Assembly: GCF_006016075.1 (NCBI RefSeq)
Contig: NZ_CP040093.1
Location: forward strand, 806,001 to 870,000
Source: Caloramator sp. E03
GTDB taxonomy: Bacteria > Bacillota > Clostridia > Clostridiales > Caloramatoraceae
DNA length: 64,000 nt
Direction: 5' to 3'
The translations under genes and the position numbers were made by a program. Position 1 is the stretch's first letter. Every line of letters starts with the position of its first letter. Shown here in pieces: positions 17,137 through 24,743 of the stretch. The notes under the pieces were generated by a model, which ran no database searches, was not told where the DNA came from, and saw only the letters and a list, made by a program, of their open reading frames with translations.

Positions 17137-17213
17137 TTGAATCCTCCTTCATATTGATAAACTTTTTAAAAGCAATAGTAATAACATATTAATTATTTAA
17201 AGAAAATAAAAAC

Positions 17214-17256
17214 AAAAAGCCGTGAGAAATATTATTAAAATATCTCCCAGGCTTTT
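17214..17256 (-). terminator. Expression-platform terminator of the ykkC riboswitch
   Basis: On the minus strand AGCC-x-GGGAGAxATT pairs with AATATTTCTCACGGCT and runs into TTTTTG. Its 5' arm is the conserved 3' end of the aptamer, so ligand binding should block it, making an ON switch. Confidence 0.8.
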
Positions 17257-17327
17257 ATCCTTCCGTGTACACAGTTACCTGTGCGTTTTCTCTTGGACCA
17301 GCCAGTTGTAAACTGCGGAACCCTAGA
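17245..17327 (-). promoter_or_regulatory. ykkC-class riboswitch (guanidine-I type)
   Basis: Conserved ykkC segments occur in order on the minus strand: CTAGGGTTCCGCA, CTGGTCCAAGAGAAAACG, TACACGGAAGGATAAAAGCC and TGGGAGA. The family consensus has GGGA...GCCC in the last part; here it is AGGA...GCCT, consistent with a compensatory pair change. The usual guanidine-I expression platform (terminator overlapping GCCxGGGAGA) is present. ykkC subtypes 2a and 2b bind ppGpp and PRPP; I see no clear reason to prefer them, but the ligand cannot be fixed by eye. It controls a B3/4-domain gene and a radical SAM gene. Confidence 0.85.
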
Positions 17328-17520
17328 AAACTAAAATATATAAACTTGTTATAATTTAAAAACTGCAACTTTTGAACACATTTTAGCAAAGTAATAGATT
17401 TAAGTCAATTTAATATTTTTATTCCTTCATTCATGTTTCTATACAACGAAAATATATATAACTATCAATATCATAACTATATAAAAAGATAAAATCAAAA
17501 TGGTTATTGCCATACTTAAG

Positions 17521-18525
17521 TTAAAAATCTATTATTTTCATTCTTTCGCATTCATCATATATTATTTTATAAGGCTTTGATAATTTATAGGACATTTCAT
17601 TTAATGTAAATCCTTCATCATCACCAACATACCAAGATAAAAATACATCCTCTCCCTTAGGAGATTTGATAATTCTTCCTGTATAAAGAAGGTCATCATT
17701 TCCACACAATACATTATCATCATCAATAGGTTTAAATTCTCCTAATAAACTATCAGAAACAAAATATAAAACTCCTGTTTGTGGCTGTCTAGGATATATT
17801 TTTTCTATATACTCTTTACTATACCATTCTCTTTTTACTGCAAAAATCATATACCATTTACCATTATGTTTATGAAGTGATGGAACCTCCATATCTGTAA
17901 ATACGTGAGGCGATGTTGCTGGAGGCATTATTTCCCAATTCAATAAATCCCTTGACCTTGCCCTTCCTATACAACCTCTATAATTAGGATGTCCATTTTT
18001 ATCCCTTGCAGTAAAAAATGCATAATACATTTTAGTATCTTCATCATATACAACAAATGGGTCTCTGCATCCCTCATGTTTATTATATGCCTCCTGTTGC
18101 TTTTCATAATATCTCTTATCTGCAACTATTATAGGATTACCACTATATTTTTCCCAATTAATCAAATCCTTTGAAGTTGCCACACCTATCCTTTGTGTAT
18201 GTCCAACATAACCATCTTCTGCAATATCCTTTTTACACCTTGAAGTATAAAACATATAATAGGTATCATCTTTTTTTATTGTACATCCTGTCCAAATAGA
18301 TACACTATCCCAATCTTCTTCTAAATCTGAAGCCTTTAACACCGTTCCTTTATACTCCCAATTAATTAAATCCTTAGATACAGCATACCCAACTGTTGAA
18401 TTTCTATGTCTACTATGGGAATCATCATTTAATGGGGCTTCTAAATGAAACAAATGATAAATTCCATTTTCTTCATATATCCAAAAATCCCATAAAAACT
18501 TATCCTTTGGTGCATATAAATTCAT
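17521..18525 (-). CDS. GH32/GH68-like beta-fructosidase
   Basis: A 334-residue single-domain five-bladed propeller hydrolase, probably acting on sucrose 6-phosphate or fructosides in the cytosol (no signal peptide). Candidate catalytic residues are the Asp in KFLWDFWIY (nucleophile), the RDP triad in GCRDPFVVYD and the Glu in FTDMEVPSLHK. Repeated blade motifs AVSKDLINWEYKG and ATSKDLINWEKYSG are clear. It lacks the C-terminal beta-sandwich of classical GH32 invertases. The ATG at 18525 (GAGGTG 7 nt upstream) is preferred to a GTG at 18534. It overlaps the fructokinase gene by 26 bp and ends the sucrose operon. Confidence 0.85.
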   Translation of the reverse strand: MNLYAPKDKFLWDFWIYEENGIYHLFHLEAPLNDDSHSRHRNSTVGYAVSKDLINWEYKGTVLKASDLEEDWDSVSIWTGCTIKKDDTYYMFYTSRCKKDIAEDGYVGHTQRIGVATSKDLINWEKYSGNPIIVADKRYYEKQQEAYNKHEGCRDPFVVYDEDTKMYYAFFTARDKNGHPNYRGCIGRARSRDLLNWEIMPPATSPHVFTDMEVPSLHKHNGKWYMIFAVKREWYSKEYIEKIYPRQPQTGVLYFVSDSLLGEFKPIDDDNVLCGNDDLLYTGRIIKSPKGEDVFLSWYVGDDEGFTLNEMSYKLSKPYKIIYDECERMKIIDF

Positions 18526-19474
18526 AAAACTCACCTCTTTTTAGTACATCTAAAACCTCATCTAATGTAGGTAGAGCTGACATAGCTCCTTTTTTAGATA
18601 CAGCATAAGAACCACATACATTTGCTATTTTACAAAAATATCTTATATCTTCAATATTTATATCTTCAAATCCTTTTTCACAACTACTCAAAGAATATAG
18701 CATACCTGCAACAAATGCATCACCTGCACCTGTTGTATCAACCACTTGTGTACTAAATCCACTTACTTTATCAATAATACCATTAAAACTAAATAAAACT
18801 CCATCCTTCCCTAGTGTAACAAGAACTAATTTAGTACCAAACTCAGCTAATCTTTTAAGTCCTTCTTCAATGTTATTACAACCTGTTAGAAATTTAACCT
18901 CATCATCTGATACCTTCAATATATCCACAAAAGGCAACATGGAAAATACAATTTCTTTTGCCTTTTCAACTGAAGGCCAAAGGTTTAATCTTAAATTTGG
19001 ATCAAATGAAATTAGCATTCCCTTTTTCTTTGCAATATTAACTGCCTTTAATGTTGCCCATCTTGATATTTCATCAATCATAGAAATCGTCCCAAAGTGC
19101 AATATCCCATAGTCATTAAGCATTTCTTCCTTTATATCATCTTCTGATAATAATCTATCTGCACTTGGATTAACATAAAATTCAAAACTTCTCTCACCAT
19201 TTTCATCTAGAGTAACAAGCACTATTCCAGTATGTGCTTCTTTTGTAAAGAGCATGTTTTCAGTTGAAACATTAAATCCTTCAAGCACATCTTTCAAGTA
19301 TCTACCTAATGCATCATCTCCAACCTTGCCTAAAAATCCAGCCTTACCACCAAGTCTTGAAACCCCAGCTGCAACATTGGCTGGGGCACCTCCTGGATTT
19401 TTTTGATATGTCATATTTTTATCAAGGGGAATAAAATCTATTAAAACTTCACCTAAAGTCAATACACCCTTCAT
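18500..19474 (-). CDS. scrK: Fructokinase, PfkB family
   Basis: ATP-dependent sugar kinase of 324 residues. The PfkB signatures are present: NPGGAPANVAAGVSRLGG near residue 30 and the catalytic DTTGAGDAFVAGML near 250. The start is ATG 19474; an in-frame GTG at 19486 overlaps the ribosome binding site and is rejected. It follows the PTS gene by 18 bp and overlaps the GH32-like gene. It would phosphorylate the fructose released from sucrose 6-phosphate for glycolysis. Confidence 0.93.
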   Translation of the reverse strand: MKGVLTLGEVLIDFIPLDKNMTYQKNPGGAPANVAAGVSRLGGKAGFLGKVGDDALGRYLKDVLEGFNVSTENMLFTKEAHTGIVLVTLDENGERSFEFYVNPSADRLLSEDDIKEEMLNDYGILHFGTISMIDEISRWATLKAVNIAKKKGMLISFDPNLRLNLWPSVEKAKEIVFSMLPFVDILKVSDDEVKFLTGCNNIEEGLKRLAEFGTKLVLVTLGKDGVLFSFNGIIDKVSGFSTQVVDTTGAGDAFVAGMLYSLSSCEKGFEDINIEDIRYFCKIANVCGSYAVSKKGAMSALPTLDEVLDVLKRGEFYEFICTKG

Positions 19475-19492
19475 ATATAAATTCACCTTCTT

Positions 19493-20863
19493 TTATATTT
19501 CTTGTTTTTCCTCAAATCCCATAATATATGTTGCTACAAATGCTCCAAAGAATGCAATAAACATACCAATAATGTAATTTAACATTGATGATGTCTGTAC
19601 TATAGCTGTACCTGGTATTCCTGTAACTCCAACAGCAGTCATTGCAACTTTAGTAGCAACAACATAAGCACCACCTAATGCCCCACCTATTGCTGCCGCT
19701 ATGAAAGGTTTGCCTAATCGCAAATTAACTCCAAATATAGCAGCTTCAGTTATACCAAGCAAACAAGAAGTTGCTGCTGGTAAGGATATTGATTTCATCT
19801 TTGCATTCTTTGTTTTAAAATAAACTGCAAATGCTGCTCCACCCTGTGCAACGTTAGCCATTGACCATATTGGAAGTAGTAAATTTGCTCCAACGTTCTT
19901 TATGAGTTCTGCTTCTATAGCATGGAAGCTATGATGTATTCCTGTTATAACTATTGTTGAGTATAGTCCTCCAAATATTAATCCTGCAAACATACCAATA
20001 CTGTTATAAGTAAAGTTTAATACAAAGGAAATTCCTTCTCCAAGTAATCTTCCAAATGGTCCAATTACAGTTAATGAAATAAACCCTGTAATCATTATTG
20101 TTAAGAAAGGTGTTAATAATATATCTAAAACTTCTGGAACAATCTTTCTTATATTTCTTTCAACAATACCAAGTATCCATACTGCAATTAATATAGGTAA
20201 TACTGTGCCTTGATATCCAACCATTGCCACATTAAGTCCAAATACATTTATTGTTTTTTCAATTCCTCCACCTAATGTCCAAGCATTTTGTAGTGATGGG
20301 TGAATAAGTATTCCACCTAAAGTAGCTGCTAAAAATGGATTTGCTCCAAACTCCTTAGCTGCACTAAATGCAACTAATATTGGCAAGAATACAAATGCTG
20401 CATTTGAAAACATATCTACCATTATGAATAATCCGCTTTCCGGATTTACTAAGTTAAATGTTTTAAACATTCCAAGTAATCCCATCAAAAGACCACTTGC
20501 AACTATTGCAGGAATTATAGGAACAAAGATATTTGATAATATTCTAGCTAATCTTTGAACTGGATTCATTTTTTGCATAGCATCTTTCTTTAAATCACTT
20601 GTTGATGCCTCTTTAATATCTGCGATTTTTACAAATTCCTTATAAACTTTGTTTACCAATCCTTGACCTATAATTATTTGAAACTGTCCTGTGTTTGAAA
20701 ACACACCCTTTACATCTTCTAACTTTTCAAGTTCACTTATATTTGCCTTTGATTCATCCTTTAAAACCATTCTAAGTCTTGTTGCACAATGTGCTGCACC
20801 TATTATATTATCCTTTCCGCCTACAAGTTCAATAATTTTTGACGCTAATTCTCTATGTTCCAT
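19493..20863 (-). CDS. scrA: Sucrose-type PTS transporter, EIIBC
   Basis: Membrane component of a phosphotransferase system, 456 residues. The EIIB domain (1-90) has the phosphorylation Cys in [15 protein letters not shown]. The EIIC domain (about 110-450) has ten or so membrane helices, with the conserved [18 protein letters not shown] segment near 370. There is no EIIA domain, as in sucrose permeases that borrow glucose EIIA. It lies behind a RAT/terminator and in front of fructokinase and a fructosidase. Sucrose specificity is inferred from the operon. Confidence 0.92.
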   Translation of the reverse strand: MEHRELASKIIELVGGKDNIIGAAHCATRLRMVLKDESKANISELEKLEDVKGVFSNTGQFQIIIGQGLVNKVYKEFVKIADIKEASTSDLKKDAMQKMNPVQRLARILSNIFVPIIPAIVASGLLMGLLGMFKTFNLVNPESGLFIMVDMFSNAAFVFLPILVAFSAAKEFGANPFLAATLGGILIHPSLQNAWTLGGGIEKTINVFGLNVAMVGYQGTVLPILIAVWILGIVERNIRKIVPEVLDILLTPFLTIMITGFISLTVIGPFGRLLGEGISFVLNFTYNSIGMFAGLIFGGLYSTIVITGIHHSFHAIEAELIKNVGANLLLPIWSMANVAQGGAAFAVYFKTKNAKMKSISLPAATSCLLGITEAAIFGVNLRLGKPFIAAAIGGALGGAYVVATKVAMTAVGVTGIPGTAIVQTSSMLNYIIGMFIAFFGAFVATYIMGFEEKQEI

Positions 20864-20928
20864 AATTTTACCTCCTTTTTACTTATTTAATCAATTTAAT
20901 CCCGGGCATTAAATTGATTAATAAAAAC

Positions 20929-20977
20929 AAAAAAACCCAAAGCACCAATAGCAATTAAAGCTACTGTTACTTTGGGT
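20929..20977 (-). terminator. SacT/LicT-controlled leader terminator
   Basis: On the minus strand ACCCAAAG and CTTTGGGT form the stem, with a T-run after it. Its 5' arm overlaps the 3' end of the RAT hairpin, so the two structures exclude each other. Confidence 0.88.
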
Positions 20978-21004
20978 CTTGCCTGCATTACCAGTCACAA
21001 TCCC
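20974..21004 (-). promoter_or_regulatory. Ribonucleic antiterminator (RAT) for the sucrose PTS operon
   Basis: Minus-strand GGGATTGTGACTGGTAATG continues into CAGGCAAGACCC and matches the RAT consensus bound by BglG/SacT/LicT proteins. The regulator gene lies directly upstream, and the competing terminator overlaps its 3' side. Confidence 0.92.
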
Positions 21005-21025
21005 TAAATATATGATTTTAATATC

Positions 21026-21055
21026 ATAATACACAAAATTTTTTAAAATTGTCAA
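21026..21055 (-). promoter_or_regulatory. Promoter of the sucrose PTS operon
   Basis: TTGACA (21050-21055) and TATTAT (21026-21031) with 18-nt spacing on the minus strand. The -35 box overlaps the stop codon of the antiterminator gene, and the RAT begins about 22 nt downstream of the -10 box. Confidence 0.7.
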
Positions 21056-21885
21056 GCGGAATTTATAATTCTCTGTATGTGTAAAGATATATAAGCAAGT
21101 TCTTCATCTGGCATATAATATTCATATTCATTCTCTATATGTTTCTGAATATCTTTAGCAATACTATAGGCTTTTTTATATTTTGTTTTTATAATTTCAA
21201 AAAGTTCTGCATCTATATCACAAAATCTCTCTTTTTTTATCATCCTCTTTAATGCAAAATGAAAATGTGTTTTTAGTCTTTGATATGAAATAGAAGCCTC
21301 ATCTATTTTTATATTTAATCGTGTTTCTATTATTTTAGTCATATCCTTTATCATCGTTGCTATATCCATAGCAATTGTTATATCTCTATAATTATTTTTT
21401 GCTGTATGAATATGAAGTGCTATAAAACCTATTTCATCATCTGGAATTTCTATGCTTAATTTTTGCTTTATATATTCCTTAGCCCATATACCAATCTTAA
21501 ATTCATCAAAATATAACGACCTTATTTCTTCAAGCAATTTGTTTTGTATAATTATTCCCTTTTTAAATCTTTCAAATGCAAAGGCAAGGTGGTCTGTTAA
21601 TGCAATGTATATATGAGGATTAAGTTCAACATTTAGTTTCTGCTCTGCATAATGAATTATATTTTCTGCAATATCAACATACTCTTGAGGAAAACTTTTT
21701 ACTATTTCTTCAAATTTTTCATATTCACTCTTATCTTCCATAACAAAAATTTTTTCTATCTTTGTTTTATCAACAACATCATTTATCTTTTTTTGAAATC
21801 CTATTCCAACTCCAATAACTATTTTTTCAACACCTTTATCATTAACAATGAGGGTATTATTATTAAGTATCTTCTTAATTCTCAT
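21052..21885 (-). CDS. sacT: BglG/SacT/LicT-family transcriptional antiterminator
   Basis: A 277-residue RNA-binding antiterminator. The CAT RNA-binding domain is at residues 1-55 (RIKKILNNNTLIVNDKGVEK). PRD1 (about 70-170) contains LNPHIYIALTDHLAFAFERF and EIGFIALHIHTAK. PRD2 (about 175-277) contains QRLKTHFHFALKRM and LAYISLHIQRI. PRD histidines are phosphorylated by the PTS to set activity. The RAT in front of the PTS gene just downstream is its expected target. AGGAGG precedes the ATG. The name sacT reflects the sucrose context. Confidence 0.92.
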   Translation of the reverse strand: MRIKKILNNNTLIVNDKGVEKIVIGVGIGFQKKINDVVDKTKIEKIFVMEDKSEYEKFEEIVKSFPQEYVDIAENIIHYAEQKLNVELNPHIYIALTDHLAFAFERFKKGIIIQNKLLEEIRSLYFDEFKIGIWAKEYIKQKLSIEIPDDEIGFIALHIHTAKNNYRDITIAMDIATMIKDMTKIIETRLNIKIDEASISYQRLKTHFHFALKRMIKKERFCDIDAELFEIIKTKYKKAYSIAKDIQKHIENEYEYYMPDEELAYISLHIQRIINSA

Positions 21886-22361
21886 TTTATCCTCCTATAT
21901 AATATATAATAATTATATTATAACACCCTAAATAGATAATTTTAAAAATCAAATTTAAATAATAAATAAATATAATTTTTTAATAATATTTATCATAACA
22001 ATTTACAAAAATAACCTTTTTTATTAATATATTTTAAAGTTTTTTGTCTTAGCTTTACTCTTTGTTATTTACCAATTTCTTTAAATATACTATTAAAAGG
22101 CTATCAATCAATAATGCATAGTCATTTATATATATTTAGAAATAAAAATTCTGTTTTGATAAATACTTAACTTTTATTTTTCTTTATTTGGGCATATAAA
22201 AAAAGGCTATTCTACCTTATTAGCAAAATAACCATTATATCACTAATATATTTTATAAACAGGATATAAATAAATTATAAAAATTATTAACTCTATTGTT
22301 TATAAAAAGTATCTCTATGCAAAATCAGATGGAAATTGGAAATATCTAATAAATAACACCA
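21886..22361. other. 476-bp AT-rich intergenic region, nothing recognised
   Basis: Between sacT and the NUDIX gene. No ORF with a ribosome binding site, no riboswitch motif and no convincing repeat is visible. The sequence is very AT-rich, and a promoter for sacT is presumably within its left end. Confidence 0.6.
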
Positions 22362-22817
22362 TCAACCCATATTTTCTTTCCATATATTACCTAAGTATCT
22401 TGAACTAATTTCTTTTCCAGATGCAATTTCAAGAATAGCATCAGCTATATCAGGAAAAAGTAAAATTTCTTTTATTTTTTCCAGTGGTACAAATTCAGGA
22501 AAATCCCATTTTTCATTTGGGAAACACCATGAAGGTTTTTTTACTTCTCCTGATTGTGGGATACCTCTAAAGAAAAAATTTATAATATGTTTTTCACCAT
22601 CTGGCCAGAGGGTTTCTCCAGTAAAAAGAAGTTCGGTTACTTTAACTTTTAAAGAGGTTTCTTCCTCAACTTCTCTTTCTCCACATTCTTTTAAAGTTTC
22701 AATCTGTCTTAATTTGCCGCCCGGCAATACCCAATATCTCTTGCCATCTCGAAGATGGTTTATTAAAAGAATTTTATTATCTTGAATTACAATAACACCT
22801 ACCCTGATATCAATCAT
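22362..22817 (-). CDS. NUDIX hydrolase
   Basis: A 151-residue NUDIX pyrophosphohydrolase. The NUDIX box is GGKLRQIETLKECGEREVEE followed by ETSLKV near residues 33-58, with the REVEEE metal-binding core. The protein is a single domain without targeting sequences. AAGGAG precedes the ATG. The substrate (nucleoside diphosphate derivative) cannot be read from the sequence. It stands alone between two long intergenic regions. Confidence 0.92.
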   Translation of the reverse strand: MIDIRVGVIVIQDNKILLINHLRDGKRYWVLPGGKLRQIETLKECGEREVEEETSLKVKVTELLFTGETLWPDGEKHIINFFFRGIPQSGEVKKPSWCFPNEKWDFPEFVPLEKIKEILLFPDIADAILEIASGKEISSRYLGNIWKENMG

Positions 22818-22888
22818 AAAAACTACTCCTTTTTAAAGTTATTTAAATATTTATATAACTTTTTTATCTATCTTCATACTGAATCTCA

Positions 22889-22925
22889 AATAAGTACCGC
22901 AATATAAAAACTTACGGTACTTATT
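22889..22925. terminator. Inverted repeat, probable terminator of the fluoride-regulated MFS gene
   Basis: Perfect 11-bp arms AATAAGTACCG and CGGTACTTATT with a 15-nt loop, downstream of the MFS gene on the minus strand. The T-tract is weak. Confidence 0.5.
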
Positions 22926-23042
22926 ACATTAACACTTTCCTTATAATTCCAAAATCTTACTCTTTCATATATTTCCAAGTGCACTTATTATATAAACTTA
23001 ATAGAAAGTTTCTTTCATTATCCATATCCTACATAACTCTGC

Positions 23043-24227
23043 TTAAGCAGCTTTTTCTATATTTGAAACGCTTATAGTTAAAAACGCAATAAAAGCACAT
23101 GCAGCTCCGAAAAAGAATGTTGCTGAAGGAGAAACATTATCCCAAAGATAACCTGCAATAATATTTGCCGGCAATGTCATTATGCCTAATGAAGCATTGT
23201 ATAGTCCATATGCAGTACCGCGCTTGTTATCAGGCACAATTCGAGCAACAAGTGATTTTGCAATTCCTTCAGTTGTCGCATAATAAAGACCATAAAATAT
23301 ATATATTATCCATATATGCCAAGGTCGGCTTGCAAATGCAAATCCTATATATGATAAAACATAAATAATCCATCCAATCTTCATTACTTTCACCCTTCCA
23401 ATTCTATCTGAAAGGCTGCCTGCAGGAACTGATAACGAAGCATAAAAAAGATTAAATACCGCATAGACAATAGGTATTATTACAGGACTTATACCAACAT
23501 CTTGGGCACGGAGTATTAAAAATGAGTCACTTGAATTACCCAATGTGAAAATAAGCATTATAATAAGAAATAAAAGAAATTTATCCTTCAATACACTAAA
23601 ATCAAATTTTGACTGTTCCTTTGAAGCAGATGAAGCTTTTTCATTTACAAAAATGCCTATTAAAAGTATTGTTATAGCAGAGATAAGACCAGCAATATAA
23701 AATATTATTCTGTAACGCATATTTCCACTTGCAAAAAGGTAAAGTATCCCTGCTGTTACAAGTGGCCCGATTACAGAACCTAAAGTATCAAGCATACGCT
23801 GAAATCCAAAAGAGAATCCCACATGTCCTTCCTTAGCCGATTGGGCAACCAGTGCATCTCGAGGAGCATCCTTTGTTCCTTTTCCGATACCATCAATTAA
23901 ACGCAAAATAAAAGCCTGCCATGCAAAAAACACAGTACCAAATAAAAAGCGGCTTATTGCAGAAAGTAAATAGCCTATAAAAACAATAATCTTTCGTTTT
24001 CCTAACTTATCAGAAATAATACCTGATACTATTTTAAAAACACTTACAATTGTTGTTAAACTTCCCTCTATAAGACCTATTGTCTCTTTACTTAAACCCA
24101 GAACAGTTGAATAGAAAATTGGAAGAATTGGCTGTATCATGTCCTGCCCAAAGCCACCAAAAAAAGCTACCCATCCTAACGTATAAACATTATTTCGCTC
24201 TTTTACAATGTCATTCTTTTTTCCCAT
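23043..24227 (-). CDS. MFS transporter under fluoride riboswitch control
   Basis: A 394-residue major facilitator transporter with about 12 membrane helices. The motif GKGTKDAPRDALVAQSA between helices 4 and 5, followed by GFSFGFQRMLDTLGSVIGPL, marks the APRD-type MFS subgroup. Typical MFS loops KLGKRKIIVFIG and SLSDRIGRVKVM are present. The ATG at 24227 (AAGGGTGA upstream) is preferred to an in-frame ATG at 24260. A fluoride riboswitch and its terminator lie directly upstream, so expression should rise with fluoride. It is a paralogue of the MFS gene at 38253-39449. Fluoride export by this family is not established; the role is inference. Confidence 0.9.
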   Translation of the reverse strand: MGKKNDIVKERNNVYTLGWVAFFGGFGQDMIQPILPIFYSTVLGLSKETIGLIEGSLTTIVSVFKIVSGIISDKLGKRKIIVFIGYLLSAISRFLFGTVFFAWQAFILRLIDGIGKGTKDAPRDALVAQSAKEGHVGFSFGFQRMLDTLGSVIGPLVTAGILYLFASGNMRYRIIFYIAGLISAITILLIGIFVNEKASSASKEQSKFDFSVLKDKFLLFLIIMLIFTLGNSSDSFLILRAQDVGISPVIIPIVYAVFNLFYASLSVPAGSLSDRIGRVKVMKIGWIIYVLSYIGFAFASRPWHIWIIYIFYGLYYATTEGIAKSLVARIVPDNKRGTAYGLYNASLGIMTLPANIIAGYLWDNVSPSATFFFGAACAFIAFLTISVSNIEKAA

Positions 24228-24246
24228 AAAATCACCCTTCCAAAAA

Positions 24247-24290
24247 ATATAAAAAGCCAATAACCCTACAGTAAAGTAGGAGTCATTAGC
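24247..24290 (-). terminator. Expression-platform terminator of the fluoride riboswitch
   Basis: On the minus strand GCTAATGACTCCTAC pairs with GTAGGGTTATTGGC and is followed by TTTTTATATTTTTT. The 5' arm includes the aptamer pseudoknot strand, so fluoride binding should prevent termination. Confidence 0.85.
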
Positions 24291-24324
24291 TTATTACCAA
24301 GCATTTTAGGTGAACTCCATCACC
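24276..24324 (-). promoter_or_regulatory. Fluoride riboswitch (crcB motif)
   Basis: Conserved segments on the minus strand are GGTGATGGAGTTCACC, then TAAAATGCT, then AGCTAATGACTCCTAC. The apical GGAGT and downstream ACTCC can form the family pseudoknot. This matches the crcB-motif pattern GG.GATGG..TTC.CC...GCTRATG..CCTAC very closely. A terminator follows that competes with the pseudoknot. The regulated gene is an MFS transporter, not crcB or eriC. Confidence 0.92.
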
Positions 24325-24332
24325 ACAAAACT

Positions 24333-24362
24333 ATTATATTTCATTTTTATATATTTTTTCAA
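24333..24362 (-). promoter_or_regulatory. Promoter of the fluoride riboswitch-MFS transcript
   Basis: TTGAAA (24357-24362) and TATAAT (24333-24338) on the minus strand with 18-nt spacing, just before the aptamer. The whole promoter lies in the 266-bp repeat and is duplicated at 26556-26585. Confidence 0.65.
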
Positions 24363-24598
24363 GGCCGAATTAATCCTAAAATATAGATTAAATCTTTAAA
24401 TATCTTAAAATAATATTATTTACTTTATTTAACATATTATTATTTTGCATAGACTCTATGGATCCTCATAAAATCATCCATATATTTATAATTAAAGCTA
24501 TATCATATATCATTCAATAAGTACAAGTAACACTCCCTCCTTATAAAACATATTATAAATTGACAATCATTTATGGAGGTTTGTTATGAGAAAATATC
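24333..24598. repeat. Left copy of the 266-bp direct repeat flanking the IS1634-family element
   Basis: Read by eye, this copy is identical base for base to 26556-26821 (offset 2223). It holds the divergent intergenic region between the MFS and ABC-transporter genes and the first 13 nt of the substrate-binding protein gene. It is interpreted as the target-site duplication of the element at 24599-26555. Confidence 0.93.
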
Positions 24599-24636
24599 GG
24601 GTCTTTGACAGTTGCAAGACAAAAAAAGTGCCTTAA
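24586..24636 (+). pseudogene. Truncated 5' end of the ABC substrate-binding gene in the left repeat
   Basis: The original ribosome binding site, ATG and first four codons (MRKY) are present, then the frame runs into the IS end and stops after 16 residues (MRKYRVFDSCKTKKVP). This is the severed 5' copy. The intact gene begins at 26809. Confidence 0.85.
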
Positions 24637-24663
24637 AGCCTTGATATAGGCTTATTTTTTTGT
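24617..24663 (+). terminator. Hairpin inside the left end of the IS
   Basis: GACAAAAAAA...AAGCCT-TGATAT-AGGCTT...TTTTTTTGTC forms a long stem ending in T residues. It probably shields the transposase from outside transcription. Confidence 0.7.
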
Positions 24664-24743
24664 CAAATTTTAAATTTTTATAGTGCACAATGTGTAACAA
24701 TGTGTTATAATATAGATATAAATATATGAAGAGATGTGAAAAA

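Noticed and set aside
21886-22361. Hidden small RNA or gene in the long intergenic region
   Set aside because: No start with a ribosome binding site, no stable hairpin with T-tract and no repeat was found on either strand.
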